Part shown: in pieces, positions 19,035-27,432 of the stretch
Position numbering within the stretch: position 1 is the first letter of the stretch
Layout: the number at the start of each line of letters is the position of its first letter
NCBI RefSeq assembly: GCF_011440305.1
Contig: NZ_JAAOIW010000026.1
Coordinates: 1-60,423 of the forward strand
Reading direction: 5' to 3'
DNA length: 60,423 bases
From: Paenibacillus agricola
Lineage (GTDB): Bacteria; Bacillota; Bacilli; Paenibacillales; NBRC-103111
The notes under the pieces: generated by a model
The model's database searches: none
Told to the model about the DNA's origin: nothing
The model's input: the letters and a program-made list of their open reading frames with translations, nothing else
Made by a program: the position numbers and the translations under genes

Positions 19035-20447
19035 TTAATTATAAATACTCAGACAAAAAACAAACCGAGTTTGGGCGGTAACCAAAGCGTGAGATGACCT
19101 GCGGACACCTGGCAGCCATATCACCTGCTCTTGGCTATCCATCACAATCGGGGTCTTCAGCCTGATGCTTGGCGGAATCTTGGAATCAATGAAAATGTCC
19201 TTTACTTTCTTTGAACCATCCATCCCCAGAAGGCGCATGCGATCCCCATCCTGCCTGCTTCTTACCTGTAAAGGAAACAGCAATTGCTCCGCATCGAACC
19301 AAGCGGCGTTTTGTCCATGTACCGGTGGCGCCCATTGCTCTTGCTGCGGGGCTCGCTCTAGCCATATGCTTTCAACCGTAATTCCTGTCTCTTCAATCGC
19401 CAAAACCCTCATGTCCTGCTCCAAGGTATAAGCATAGGGCTTGGGTGGTACCACATCATTATGCAGATAAATCCGATCATATTCCCTTGCTAAAACCAAG
19501 TTGCCTCCTATATGTAGGCTCAGGTTAGATGATGTTTCCCCGAGAATAGCATCCCGTATCTGCTCTAGCTTCATGAAATCTATGGAATCTGCTTCACAAT
19601 CAAGACAATTCAATATTAGTTTAATCAAACGTCTTTGTAAAGCAACATGTAACCCACAGAACCATTTTTTTGACCATTCGCAGAAATCACTTTCCTGAAG
19701 AACACCTTCTTTAAAAATAGCCCTCGTCTGCATATCCATAAAATCTTGCTCAGCCGCCATCATGACGGATAAACGATTCAATGATTGTGGCAGCTGGTCA
19801 TTGTATTGCCGCAGTCGGGGGAGCAGGTCCAACCGCACTTCATTACGGAAGTATTTAGTATCCAGATTACTGCTGTCCATGCGAAAAGCAAAATGGTGAG
19901 CATGGCAATAATCCAAGAGCTCTGATTTATATATACGAAGCAAGGGGCGAACAAGTTCCACATCTTTTTCAAAACGTCGGACGGGGATGCCCACTAAACC
20001 CGCAGGGCCGGTTCCGCGAAGCAGCCTCATCAGCAGCGTCTCGGCTTGGTCATCGGCATGATGGGCAAGCACAATGGCTGCCGCCTTATGCTTATGGGCT
20101 ATTTCACGCAAAAAGCCGTAACGAAGCTCGCGTGCTGCCACCTGCGGATTCGTCCCTGTAGCACGAATATATGCGGGCACATCCAGATGAGCCTCTTCGA
20201 AGGTTACACCAAGCTGTGCAGCAATACCAGCAACAAACAATGCCTCCTCTTCGGACTCCTCGCCACGAAAGCCATGGTTAAGGTGCGCTACGACCAGCCG
20301 CCAATGCCAGCGTTCTGCCAGCGCAAAAAGGAGATGCAGCAGAGCTACGGAATCCGGTCCACCCGACACCGCAACGACAATGCACTCCCCTTCCTCCAGC
20401 AGCTTCTCGGATTTAATGGTTTGCTCCACTTTCGTTAATAGATCCAT
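19035..20447 (-). CDS. tilS: tRNA(Ile)-lysidine synthase
   Basis: Attaches lysine to C34 of the CAU-anticodon isoleucine tRNA, changing its decoding from AUG to AUA and its charging from Met to Ile; essential. The 470 residues contain the PP-loop SGGPDS at 28-33 and HLNHGFRGEESEEEA nearby, LAHHADDQAETLLMRLLRG, and a C-terminal TilS substrate-binding domain with VKDIFIDSKIPPSIR. It lies upstream of hprT with a 25-bp gap, suggesting one transcript. Confidence 0.96.
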   Translation of the reverse strand: MDLLTKVEQTIKSEKLLEEGECIVVAVSGGPDSVALLHLLFALAERWHWRLVVAHLNHGFRGEESEEEALFVAGIAAQLGVTFEEAHLDVPAYIRATGTNPQVAARELRYGFLREIAHKHKAAAIVLAHHADDQAETLLMRLLRGTGPAGLVGIPVRRFEKDVELVRPLLRIYKSELLDYCHAHHFAFRMDSSNLDTKYFRNEVRLDLLPRLRQYNDQLPQSLNRLSVMMAAEQDFMDMQTRAIFKEGVLQESDFCEWSKKWFCGLHVALQRRLIKLILNCLDCEADSIDFMKLEQIRDAILGETSSNLSLHIGGNLVLAREYDRIYLHNDVVPPKPYAYTLEQDMRVLAIEETGITVESIWLERAPQQEQWAPPVHGQNAAWFDAEQLLFPLQVRSRQDGDRMRLLGMDGSKKVKDIFIDSKIPPSIRLKTPIVMDSQEQVIWLPGVRRSSHALVTAQTRFVFCLSIYN

Positions 20448-20486
20448 ACGCCAATCCTTTCACTTTGCAGCCAATAATGTCGCCAA

Positions 20487-21398
20487 CTAAGGCCAATAGA
20501 TGTAAAGCGCTAAGGCAAACACCAGCAATGAGGCGGCAAACCCCAGCTTCAGCCAAGATTCCCGACCGGAAAAGGAAGCAGGCGGGCGCTTGTGGAAGCT
20601 TAAGCGACGCCATTCGGCAAGCACCTGCTTGGAGCTGGTATACTGCCCCAGTAATGCCTTCTGCAGCACAGATGCCGCTTGGCCCAGCACAGGATTGGAG
20701 TTCAGCAAGTCAATCAGAATATCTACATTGCGATTCTGAGGCAATAGCTTATCAATGCCATGCATGCGCTGCTCGGTCTCCGTGCTGCTGATCAGCAGCA
20801 CGGCAAAGGCAAACAAATCATAAGCTTCATCCGCGGAGCGTGATCCCGCCCCCCAATAGCCGCGATCATACACCTCAGTAAATTGCTTGACCGACCGGCC
20901 TTTTGCTGTCACACCACCAAAATCAATCAGCTCTACATCCCCATAACCGAATACAAGCATATTCTGCACTTTAATATCGCCGAATACATAACCACGGGCA
21001 TGAAGCTCGGTCAGCTTGCGCAGCACATTCAAGCCGATCAGACCAATCCAATCACGACCATTTTGCCTAATAAAATCGGAGACGGTTTGCCCTTTTATAT
21101 AGCGCATCACATAATACGGGTAATCCACACCCTCGTGATGAAAATCGTCGACATCCAATAAATAATCTTGAAATGACGTATTGGATTTCGACAACACCTT
21201 CAAAGCATTAACCTCGGATTGTGTGTCTGCTGCATCAAAGCCTATTTTCAGAGCCAAATTGCGTTTTCCACGCTTTACCAAATATACCTTGCCGTTTGCA
21301 CCCTCGCCTAATAATCGTTCAACTCGGTACTCAATCTGGTTCCATTTCCCTTGGATAACGGAATCCGGTTGTATCATTTGATCAAACGATATAGTCAC
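20487..21398 (-). CDS. yabT: Membrane-anchored Hanks-type serine/threonine kinase (YabT-like)
   Basis: The 303 residues form a kinase domain (about 20-225) and one membrane helix at the C terminus (about 284-302). Seen: Gly-rich loop LLGEGANGKVYLV, ATP-binding Lys in NLALKI, a catalytic loop reading YVFGDIKVQN with Asp, Lys and Asn in place but no HRD His-Arg, and DFGG for Mg binding. B. subtilis YabT acts in spore development and is stimulated by DNA; that role is inferred from synteny. Start GTG 21398 overlaps the yabS stop by 17 bp. No PASTA repeats, so it is not PrkC. Confidence 0.9.
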   Translation of the reverse strand: MTISFDQMIQPDSVIQGKWNQIEYRVERLLGEGANGKVYLVKRGKRNLALKIGFDAADTQSEVNALKVLSKSNTSFQDYLLDVDDFHHEGVDYPYYVMRYIKGQTVSDFIRQNGRDWIGLIGLNVLRKLTELHARGYVFGDIKVQNMLVFGYGDVELIDFGGVTAKGRSVKQFTEVYDRGYWGAGSRSADEAYDLFAFAVLLISSTETEQRMHGIDKLLPQNRNVDILIDLLNSNPVLGQAASVLQKALLGQYTSSKQVLAEWRRLSFHKRPPASFSGRESWLKLGFAASLLVFALALYIYWP

Positions 21399-22158
21399 TC
21401 AGTATCCCATCCTTGCCTGAGGGCACATTTCCTGTCCTGAATGAGGAATCCTGACCAGGGCTCTCACTCTCATTTATATCGGTAACCGTGGCGCCTATTA
21501 TAAACTGGACCACTTTCAACAAGGCGGGCCCCGTTGGTGTTGTACCTCTTATGTTTAATTTATAAAACAAACGGTTCAATTTTGCAAGGTCACTCGTCCA
21601 ATTCATATCCATTTCAGCCTCTTGCTGGTTAACACCAGTACCCGGAAAATGGAATACGGCCATTTCGCTTTTGCCGATCCGTGCCTGCAAGCTAAGCTGC
21701 AAATCATAAATTGCTTCCTTCACCGCCGCTAGCTTAGGCTTCATGCTGGCGCTTGTATCAATCAGCAAGGCAATTTGGATCGCTGTCGTTTCACTTAGGT
21801 CGTCAATAACCTGAACCACCTGCGAGCGCTGATCAGGAGGGAGGCTTTCAAGCTTGGCATTCCCTAAAATTTGCTGGAGCTCCTTGCCTACTGCCTGCTG
21901 GATCGTTTGGGCTACGGTTTTACGCGTCATCATTTGTACGGTTTTTGACAGATGGCGCCCTGTGACAATTCGGCTCATCCCTCCGCCTGCACTAGCGATT
22001 TCGTTGATCTCTTCTGCGGCATGCTCATCCGTTTCATGCTCATCCAGCAAACCGATTACATTCACTACGATACCCTCTGCTTTGGCGTGCGCTGCCGCAA
22101 TAATGGGATTTACCCCTACATTTGAGCAGCCGTCGGTTATTAAAAGAATTTGCTTCAT
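21382..22158 (-). CDS. yabS: VWA-domain protein YabS
   Basis: A 258-residue protein with a von Willebrand factor A fold. The MIDAS metal site is visible as LLIDTSASM in the middle, with TTPTGPAL supplying the conserved Thr further on. An N-terminal segment MKQILLITDGCSNVG looks like a second, degenerate VWA start. ATG 22158 is chosen because GGGGG is 7-9 bases upstream; the longer frame to 22200 lacks a site. Biochemical role unknown; it lies between spoIIE and the yabT kinase as in B. subtilis, where the yabS-yabT pair is expressed in sporulation. Confidence 0.88.
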   Translation of the reverse strand: MKQILLITDGCSNVGVNPIIAAAHAKAEGIVVNVIGLLDEHETDEHAAEEINEIASAGGGMSRIVTGRHLSKTVQMMTRKTVAQTIQQAVGKELQQILGNAKLESLPPDQRSQVVQVIDDLSETTAIQIALLIDTSASMKPKLAAVKEAIYDLQLSLQARIGKSEMAVFHFPGTGVNQQEAEMDMNWTSDLAKLNRLFYKLNIRGTTPTGPALLKVVQFIIGATVTDINESESPGQDSSFRTGNVPSGKDGILSDYIV

Positions 22159-22264
22159 TACGGAACCCCCTATGACTATGAATAAGGCTAGTTTTCCCAA
22201 AATACGAGAGTCCTAAACTAGGGGGTATAGACGTAAGAAAAGGGGTTTTATTCAGGTTAGTATG

Positions 22265-24760
22265 TTAGCTTACAACCTTAGGCCTCTCAATGCGTTGCAA
22301 ACCCGGCCAGCTAAATGTTGCCCATTCCGGCTTGTACCTTTCTACCCTCGCTACAACCACTGTCATGTCATCGTGGATCTCCCCGTAATGGTAGCGCACA
22401 ATCCGTTCCAGCAAAATATCAGCAAACTCCTGGGGAGACTCGGTTTCAATTTCTGAGAGTACCCGCCTCATCCACAATTCTTTGTTAACGGCATGCCCAG
22501 GCGCATCATAAATCCCGTCGGTCATCATGACCAGGATGTCGCCAGGCAGCAATGGCAAACTAATCAAGTCGACATCGATCTCGTGGATGATCCCGACCGG
22601 TAAATTATTGGCCGTAATCGGGATCACCTCCTTGCCGCGTTTGACGAAGCTTGGCACCGACCCAATCTTCAGAAAGGTCGTATGGGCATCGTACAGATCG
22701 ATCAAGGCTACATCCACGGTTGCATAGATCTCATCCGAGGAGCGCAGCATGAGCACCGAATTGACCGACTTGATCGCCAGCTTCTCTTCCATGCCGGACT
22801 GCAGCAGCTGCTGCAGGATCGAAAGTGCGGTGCTGCTTTCCACTCGTGCCCGCTCCCCGTTGCCCATCCCGTCGCTTAAAGCTACCGCAAACTTGCCATT
22901 GCCCAGCTCCAGCATACTGAAGCTATCGCCAGACATCACATCGCCGCCTTTGGCTGCAGCAGCCACCCCTGTCTCAATCTCATATTCCTTTGCCGATCCG
23001 AAAACAACGGTACTGTACCCTTCCTTGCGCTCCAGCATTTGCTCGTTTTTAACAGTAATATGCTCGTCCAAAATTTGCGAAAGCAAGGGACCGATAATTT
23101 TCCGGCATTCATCAAAGCCTTTTGTATACTGGTGGATAATCTCAATCTCGACATTGCCTTCCTCCAGGCTAATAATATCAATGCTATGGATCGATAGGCC
23201 CAGCTCTTCCAATGCGCTGCGTATTTGTTCCTCCTGCAAAAACAGCTCCTGGCCTTCCCGCTTGATTTCATTCGCCAAATCCTCCATAACCTGGGACACG
23301 CCGAACAGCTGCTCCGCTACCAGATGACGGCTGTCGACTATTTGCTTTTTCCAATGCTGGTCATTCTGGTACAAGCGGTATTGCTGCTGCATCACTTCTA
23401 GCACATGGTTGGGCTGTACGCACCATTTTTTCCACTGTGGGTGGATATCCTTTCGCTTGAGCTCGTTGCCCTGCTCCACCTCGGCCATCATATCGGACAT
23501 AAATTTATACGTCTGGTAAAACTTTTCATCCCAGCATTGCTCCTTCTTCCAACAGGAGGAGCAGGCTCGGTTAGCCACCGCATTCATAAATTGGCTGACC
23601 TCCTCCTCTTGCTTCAGAGGCTCCACATCAGCGGTCACTTGCTTGAAGCTACGCGATAATTGGCGGAACACCTCTGAAAACTTCTCAACTCGATCCGCGG
23701 TAATATCCCGCACTCTTTTGGCATAATCATGCTGCGACTTCAAATTCTCTTGGGTGCCGGGCACATATTTGGCTAACATTTGGATAACCCCACGGGGTGT
23801 CAACGTAAACAGCAGCACAGCAGCTAGTGACTCCCAAGTAGAGTTCATAATCTCCGACTGGTTGCCAATGTAGATAGAAAGAATCGAGGAGCCGAGCAGC
23901 ATCCCGAGCGATACCGCGAACTTGCGCCCCTCCTTCAAGAGCCCGGCCAGCATGCCCGCAAAGGCAAGTAAGCTCATCTGGTAGATCGCCGTAGCATTAG
24001 CCAGACTTAAGATTAAGCCGGTAATGACCCCTACGGAAGCCCCAAGCGGCGCCCCTCCCACCAAGGCAAACAACAGGATCAAGTAGCGGGATAACACATG
24101 CTCCAACGTGACGGGCCCTATCAACCAGCCTACGGTGCCCGTCATAACGGAGGCGAGTAAAATAATAAGGCAAATGATTTCCTCATGTCTCAGGCTGTAA
24201 TTTTTACGTGTTAGCGTAAACACAGGCACTGCCTGCAAAAAAATAAGAGTCAATATCAGGCTAAGCCCTGATTCGACAGCAGTCATCGTGAACGTATACC
24301 AAGAAAGCTTAGTAGCAACTAGAACGGAGAAAAGCTGGACGAAGAATACTGCGATGAACACAATTAGGGGAGCAAAGGATATATCCGAGCGTTGGAACCG
24401 TTCTATCCCTTTTTGGATAAGAAAAAAGACGAGCATCGCCACAGCCATATAGCCGGTATGCGCAGGTGCTGCGGAAAATAAACTGCCACCGATTAAAAAC
24501 AAGCCCGTCCCCACTAATAAATCTTTGCGAAGGAAATAAATTACGGCGAAGAACGCCACAGCAAAAGGCGCCAGCTGGTCCAGGATCATCGCTCTGCCCA
24601 ATAAAAATGCCATCGCTAATAAGAGGATCGACCATTTATGGATAGCCAGCGATTGCATCCAACGATTCCCCATTAATTTGCTTGCCGTGTTGCGTTTGGC
24701 CTGGTGCAACCAACGGCTTTGGTTAAGACCTATTTGGCGAAAGCTTAGTAACTTTAACAT
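22265..24760 (-). CDS. spoIIE: Stage II sporulation protein E (PP2C-type phosphatase)
   Basis: Dephosphorylates SpoIIAA in the forespore to release sigma-F, and interacts with FtsZ at the polar septum. The 831 residues (B. subtilis 827) consist of about ten membrane helices (about 45-330), a central regulatory region with a coiled segment and a Cys cluster (CSSCWKKEQCW), and a C-terminal PP2C domain from about 590 with SGDSFSMLELGNGKFAVALS, DGMGNGERA and MMTDGIYDAPG holding the metal-binding Asp residues. A Spo0A-type promoter with 21-bp spacing lies directly upstream. Confidence 0.97.
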   Translation of the reverse strand: MLKLLSFRQIGLNQSRWLHQAKRNTASKLMGNRWMQSLAIHKWSILLLAMAFLLGRAMILDQLAPFAVAFFAVIYFLRKDLLVGTGLFLIGGSLFSAAPAHTGYMAVAMLVFFLIQKGIERFQRSDISFAPLIVFIAVFFVQLFSVLVATKLSWYTFTMTAVESGLSLILTLIFLQAVPVFTLTRKNYSLRHEEIICLIILLASVMTGTVGWLIGPVTLEHVLSRYLILLFALVGGAPLGASVGVITGLILSLANATAIYQMSLLAFAGMLAGLLKEGRKFAVSLGMLLGSSILSIYIGNQSEIMNSTWESLAAVLLFTLTPRGVIQMLAKYVPGTQENLKSQHDYAKRVRDITADRVEKFSEVFRQLSRSFKQVTADVEPLKQEEEVSQFMNAVANRACSSCWKKEQCWDEKFYQTYKFMSDMMAEVEQGNELKRKDIHPQWKKWCVQPNHVLEVMQQQYRLYQNDQHWKKQIVDSRHLVAEQLFGVSQVMEDLANEIKREGQELFLQEEQIRSALEELGLSIHSIDIISLEEGNVEIEIIHQYTKGFDECRKIIGPLLSQILDEHITVKNEQMLERKEGYSTVVFGSAKEYEIETGVAAAAKGGDVMSGDSFSMLELGNGKFAVALSDGMGNGERARVESSTALSILQQLLQSGMEEKLAIKSVNSVLMLRSSDEIYATVDVALIDLYDAHTTFLKIGSVPSFVKRGKEVIPITANNLPVGIIHEIDVDLISLPLLPGDILVMMTDGIYDAPGHAVNKELWMRRVLSEIETESPQEFADILLERIVRYHYGEIHDDMTVVVARVERYKPEWATFSWPGLQRIERPKVVS

Positions 24761-24798
24761 ATTCTCCCAACACCACCTATAATTGATTTGTGGTTTCT

Positions 24799-24831
24799 AG
24801 TATATCGAGAGTCTACTGTAAAGTTTGTCAT
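24799..24831 (-). promoter_or_regulatory. spoIIE promoter, Spo0A-activated type
   Basis: Minus-strand ATGACA (24826-24831) and TATACT (24799-24804) are separated by 21 bp. This over-long spacer is the hallmark of the sigma-A promoters of spoIIE and spoIIG that need Spo0A~P. Transcription would start about 35 bp before the spoIIE ATG. Confidence 0.75.
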
Positions 24832-24857
24832 AATGAGTTGGTAGATTCAAAGTTTTT

Positions 24858-24864
24858 TCCGACA
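24858..24864 (-). promoter_or_regulatory. Spo0A box upstream of spoIIE
   Basis: TGTCGGA on the minus strand differs by one base from the 0A box TGTCGAA and lies 27 bp upstream of the -35 hexamer. Confidence 0.55.
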
Positions 24865-24902
24865 AGATAGGAGGCCTTAAAGATCAATCAAAGATTAAGC
24901 AA

Positions 24903-24948
24903 CAAAAAAACACCCCACCGGACAGAATGTCACGGCAAAGTGCCTTTA
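24903..24948 (-). terminator. Terminator after tRNA-Met
   Basis: Minus-strand hairpin whose outer arms CACTTTGCCG and CGGTGGGGTG pair fully if G-U pairs are allowed, with GACA-TTC-TGTC at the tip, then TTTTTTT. It starts about 12 bp past the tRNA and separates it from spoIIE. Confidence 0.8.
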
Positions 24949-24959
24949 CTTTCGTACAA

Positions 24960-25033
24960 TAGCGGCGAAGGGAATCGAACCCCCGACCTCACGGGTATGA
25001 ACCGTACGCTCTAGCCAGCTGAGCTACACCGCC
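24960..25033 (-). tRNA. trnM: tRNA-Met (CAT anticodon), elongator type
   Basis: Minus-strand cloverleaf: acceptor GGCGGTG/CGCCGCT (with terminal G-U), D arm GCTC/GAGC, anticodon arm TACGG-TTCATAC-CCGTG, T arm GGGGG-TTCGATT-CCCTT, discriminator A. The anticodon is CAT. The lack of three G-C pairs in the anticodon stem argues against initiator tRNA. CCA is not encoded. B. subtilis has a near-identical tRNA-Met at the same place between yabR and spoIIE, but followed by tRNA-Glu, which is missing here. Confidence 0.95.
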
Positions 25034-25123
25034 ACAATAAGCATGAGTATATAATAGGCTTGCCTTCTTTGTCAAGCATTTGAGCTTGGGCGATCCTGCG
25101 GGGTATAGCAGCCGACAAGCAAC

Positions 25124-25158
25124 AAAAAGACCGCATAAGCAGTTTGCTTATACAGCCT
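25124..25158 (-). terminator. Intrinsic terminator after yabR
   Basis: Minus-strand 13-bp stem GGCTGTATAAGCA/TGCTTATGCGGTC (with G-U pairs), 3-base loop, then TTTTT. Confidence 0.85.
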
Positions 25159-25175
25159 ATTTAAGCATACTATAA

Positions 25176-25721
25176 TTAATCGCGTCGAGCGCCGCGACCT
25201 CCACGTTTCCCTTCCGTGTTCTTCTTCAGGGAAGAGATGCGTTCCTCGCTGTCTTTCAAAAAACGCGAAACTTTATCTTCAAACGTTAACTTGCCTACTG
25301 GAGCTTTGCCTCCTCGATTGCCGCGGTCACCACCGCGTCCACCGCCGCCAAAACCACCGCCGCCTCCGCCACCGCGTCCTCCACGATCGCCTCCGCCACT
25401 GCTTCCACCACTACCGCCCATACCGCCGCCACCGGAACTGCCCGCTGGTCTTTCATAGCGCTGAGGCCTAGCTGCTTCTGGAGGTTTATCTACGGCTTGC
25501 TTGATAGATAACCCGATTTTGCCGTCTTTATCCACGTTAATTACTTTTACGGTGACCATGTCGCTCAACTTCAAGTGATCGTTGACGTCTTTAACGTAAT
25601 TGTCCGCAATCTCCGAGATGTGAACTAGGCCCGTACCGCCCTCAGGTAATTCCACAAACGCCCCAAAGTGAGTAATGCCTGTTACTTTGCCTTCCAGCTT
25701 GCTGCCTACTTCAATTGCCAT
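25176..25721 (-). CDS. yabR: S1-domain RNA-binding protein with Gly/Arg-rich tail (YabR-like)
   Basis: Residues 1-75 are one S1 OB-fold (GSKLEGKVTGITHFGAFVEL and GLVHISEIADNYVKDV). They are followed by a low-complexity region, about 88-140, of GGGG, RGG and GGDRGG units, and a short charged tail. B. subtilis YabR (general stress protein 13 type) is about 128 residues, so the 181 here reflect an enlarged tail. RGG tracts commonly bind RNA. It lies between divIC and tRNA-Met with a clear terminator. The target RNA is unknown. Confidence 0.9.
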   Translation of the reverse strand: MAIEVGSKLEGKVTGITHFGAFVELPEGGTGLVHISEIADNYVKDVNDHLKLSDMVTVKVINVDKDGKIGLSIKQAVDKPPEAARPQRYERPAGSSGGGGMGGSGGSSGGGDRGGRGGGGGGGFGGGGRGGDRGNRGGKAPVGKLTFEDKVSRFLKDSEERISSLKKNTEGKRGGRGARRD

Positions 25722-25823
25722 AAAGTAAAATGTTCCTCCCTTAAATAATTAACAAAGACCTTAACAATGGAGATTATAACGTACACGCTGCAATACGGTC
25801 AACATAACCTTGAGTACTTATAC

Positions 25824-26156
25824 CTATTTTTTAGGTTCCTTAGGTACATAAAACAACGTTTCACCTTGTTTCACATAATGCAGCTCTTTGCGAATTTTTT
25901 GTTCCACGTATTCCGGGTCATTCAATCGGACAACTTCGCGTTTGGTGACTTCATTCACTTGTTGAGTTTCTTCCCTTAACTGCTGAAGAAAACTCATCTT
26001 ATCACCCTTCTCGGTCAATTTGCCGATTTGATTCCACAAAGTAACGCCAGCCCAGCTCATAAAGCAAGCAAGAACAATCATGACCAAGCGGCGTCTGCGA
26101 TAAGAGCCTTTATTATTTGGTTTCGTGTTGTTGCCTGTTTGTGAGACAGCTCGCAT
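25824..26156 (-). CDS. divIC: Septum formation protein DivIC
   Basis: Bitopic division protein of the FtsB/DivIC family that forms the DivIB-FtsL-DivIC complex at the septum. The 110 residues have a basic cytoplasmic N terminus, one membrane helix at about 23-43, an extracellular heptad-repeat coiled coil (about 44-80), and the conserved region NDPEYVEQKIRKELHYVKQGE. Neighbours yabQ and yabR match the B. subtilis order. Confidence 0.93.
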   Translation of the reverse strand: MRAVSQTGNNTKPNNKGSYRRRRLVMIVLACFMSWAGVTLWNQIGKLTEKGDKMSFLQQLREETQQVNEVTKREVVRLNDPEYVEQKIRKELHYVKQGETLFYVPKEPKK

Positions 26157-26171
26157 ATTAGTAAAATCCCC

Positions 26172-26750
26172 CTACGTCCGATCAAACAGCCGGTGAATGA
26201 ACCGCGCAATCACTTGAACGGTTTTGTTATTCTTTGCCATCATGCGAACACGCCTAGCCATTGGAGATATTAACCACAAAAGCAGTTTCCACACAGTATA
26301 AAGTAATTGTAACATAACTTGATACAGGAAAATAGCTATTGCGAATAAAAATCCAAAAAATATGGCGCAAGCCCTATAAAGCAATGAAATTGGCACTATA
26401 ATCAATATTTTAAACGCACGCACGCCTATCTGAATCACAAATTTCAAAAATTGTATGAGCTTTAAGACTAGCTTTACCACAAGCCCACTGAATAACCAAA
26501 AGTAGACAACCATCCCTACCAGCAGTCCGATGAATATAAATAGCCTTACCTGGCCCCAGTTAATGTCATACAATAGCTTAAAAATAAGTAACGTGCCCAG
26601 GATCCAAAATACCACATCCCAAAAATAATAGGCATACCGCGGCATTCGAAAGTAATTAGCAAGCACTCGGTATAAATCAAACAGCCCGCCTAAAGATAGG
26701 CCTCCCAGCATCATCATGCCCATCGTAGCAAATTGGATATGCAGGGTCAT
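26172..26750 (-). CDS. yabQ: Spore cortex protein YabQ
   Basis: Polytopic membrane protein required for cortex formation in B. subtilis. About 192 residues, with roughly five hydrophobic segments, the first at about 7-24 containing GLSLGGLFDLYRVL, a conserved family signature. ATG 26750 is chosen because it forms an ATGA overlap with the yabP stop; the longer frame begins inside yabP at 26768. The C terminus is basic and cytoplasmic-looking. Expected to be made in the mother cell. Confidence 0.92.
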   Translation of the reverse strand: MTLHIQFATMGMMMLGGLSLGGLFDLYRVLANYFRMPRYAYYFWDVVFWILGTLLIFKLLYDINWGQVRLFIFIGLLVGMVVYFWLFSGLVVKLVLKLIQFLKFVIQIGVRAFKILIIVPISLLYRACAIFFGFLFAIAIFLYQVMLQLLYTVWKLLLWLISPMARRVRMMAKNNKTVQVIARFIHRLFDRT

Positions 26751-27031
26751 TTGAACAGCTTGCCCCATATGCCCTTGGACTTGCCTTGTGAATTAGCATC
26801 CACATATATTAGAGCATTCACCAGACCTTCGATGACGACCAACCCTTGCTCAAGACTCAGGTTTTTGATATGCAGATTTTGTCCTTTGATCATGAGAAAG
26901 CCATTCTCCGTTTCCAGCGAAAACTCTTCACTGTCGAAGCTTTCCACATTCATCACACCCGTTACCTCAAGCAGCTTGCGGTTGAGCATTTTGATTTCCT
27001 GCCTTTTCACTTTCCCCTGCTCGATGGCCAT
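26747..27031 (-). CDS. yabP: Sporulation protein YabP
   Basis: A 94-residue protein of the YabP/YqfC family, which is rich in beta strands. Segments LLEVTGVMNVESFDSEEFSLETENGFLMIKG and LSLEQGLVVIEGLVNALIYV are the conserved core. It is needed for sporulation in B. subtilis, with unknown chemistry. GGGGGAGG lies about 10 bases before the ATG. It overlaps yabQ by 4 bp. The 116-bp gap upstream holds a perfect odd palindrome but no certain sigma-E promoter. Confidence 0.92.
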   Translation of the reverse strand: MAIEQGKVKRQEIKMLNRKLLEVTGVMNVESFDSEEFSLETENGFLMIKGQNLHIKNLSLEQGLVVIEGLVNALIYVDANSQGKSKGIWGKLFK

Positions 27032-27086
27032 TATCTGGTTCCTCCCCCATTTCGGAATATCGAAATATAGCTTAAGCTCCTAAAGC

Positions 27087-27101
27087 TTGTATACTATACA
27101 A
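27087..27101. promoter_or_regulatory. Perfect 15-bp palindrome upstream of yabP
   Basis: TTGTATA-C-TATACAA lies in the gap between rqcP and yabP, past the rqcP terminator and about 55 bp before yabP. It could be an operator or overlap a promoter; no factor is assigned. Confidence 0.35.
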
Positions 27102-27129
27102 ATATGGGGGGAGACCTAAGATTAGAACA

Positions 27130-27156
27130 CAAAAAGAGACTGAAACTTCAGTCTCT
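27130..27156 (-). terminator. Intrinsic terminator overlapping the rqcP stop codon
   Basis: Minus-strand perfect inverted repeat AGAGACTGAAG/CTTCAGTCTCT-type stem (27135-27156) followed by TTTTT. The TGA stop of rqcP lies inside the ascending arm. Confidence 0.9.
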
Positions 27157-27432
27157 CTGGCCTTGCCATAGCTCGTTTTTGTGCATTTCTTCCTTGAGCA
27201 GCGTGTACATATGGGCTGCATCATCCTTGCGGGTTGATTCCGTAAGCAGTTCAACACGAACCGTAACATCCTTTTGCCCGAATTGGATCTTAAGCTCATC
27301 TCCGACCTTAACCGCACTGCTCGGCTTAGCATCTCTTCCGTTGATCCAAATACGCCCCTGATCGGATACATCCTTAGCGACAGTACGCCGTTTGATCAGA
27401 CGCGACAACTTCAGAAATTTATCAAGACGCAT
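27148..27432 (-). CDS. rqcP: S4-domain ribosome quality-control factor RqcP (YabO)
   Basis: Small S4 RNA-binding protein of the Hsp15 family; in B. subtilis it binds the 50S subunit with RqcH during alanine tailing of stalled nascent chains. The S4 core is residues 1-60: MRLDKFLKLSRLIKRRTVA and GRIWINGRDAKPSSAVKVGD. The 94 residues are close to the family length. The ATG overlaps the HU stop by one base (TAATG), so the two are coupled. Confidence 0.93.
   Translation of the reverse strand: MRLDKFLKLSRLIKRRTVAKDVSDQGRIWINGRDAKPSSAVKVGDELKIQFGQKDVTVRVELLTESTRKDDAAHMYTLLKEEMHKNELWQGQRD

Noticed and set aside
22749-23327. 192-codon plus-strand frame opposite spoIIE
   Set aside because: It is an antisense shadow inside the PP2C region of spoIIE, with Ser-rich low-information sequence and no start signal.
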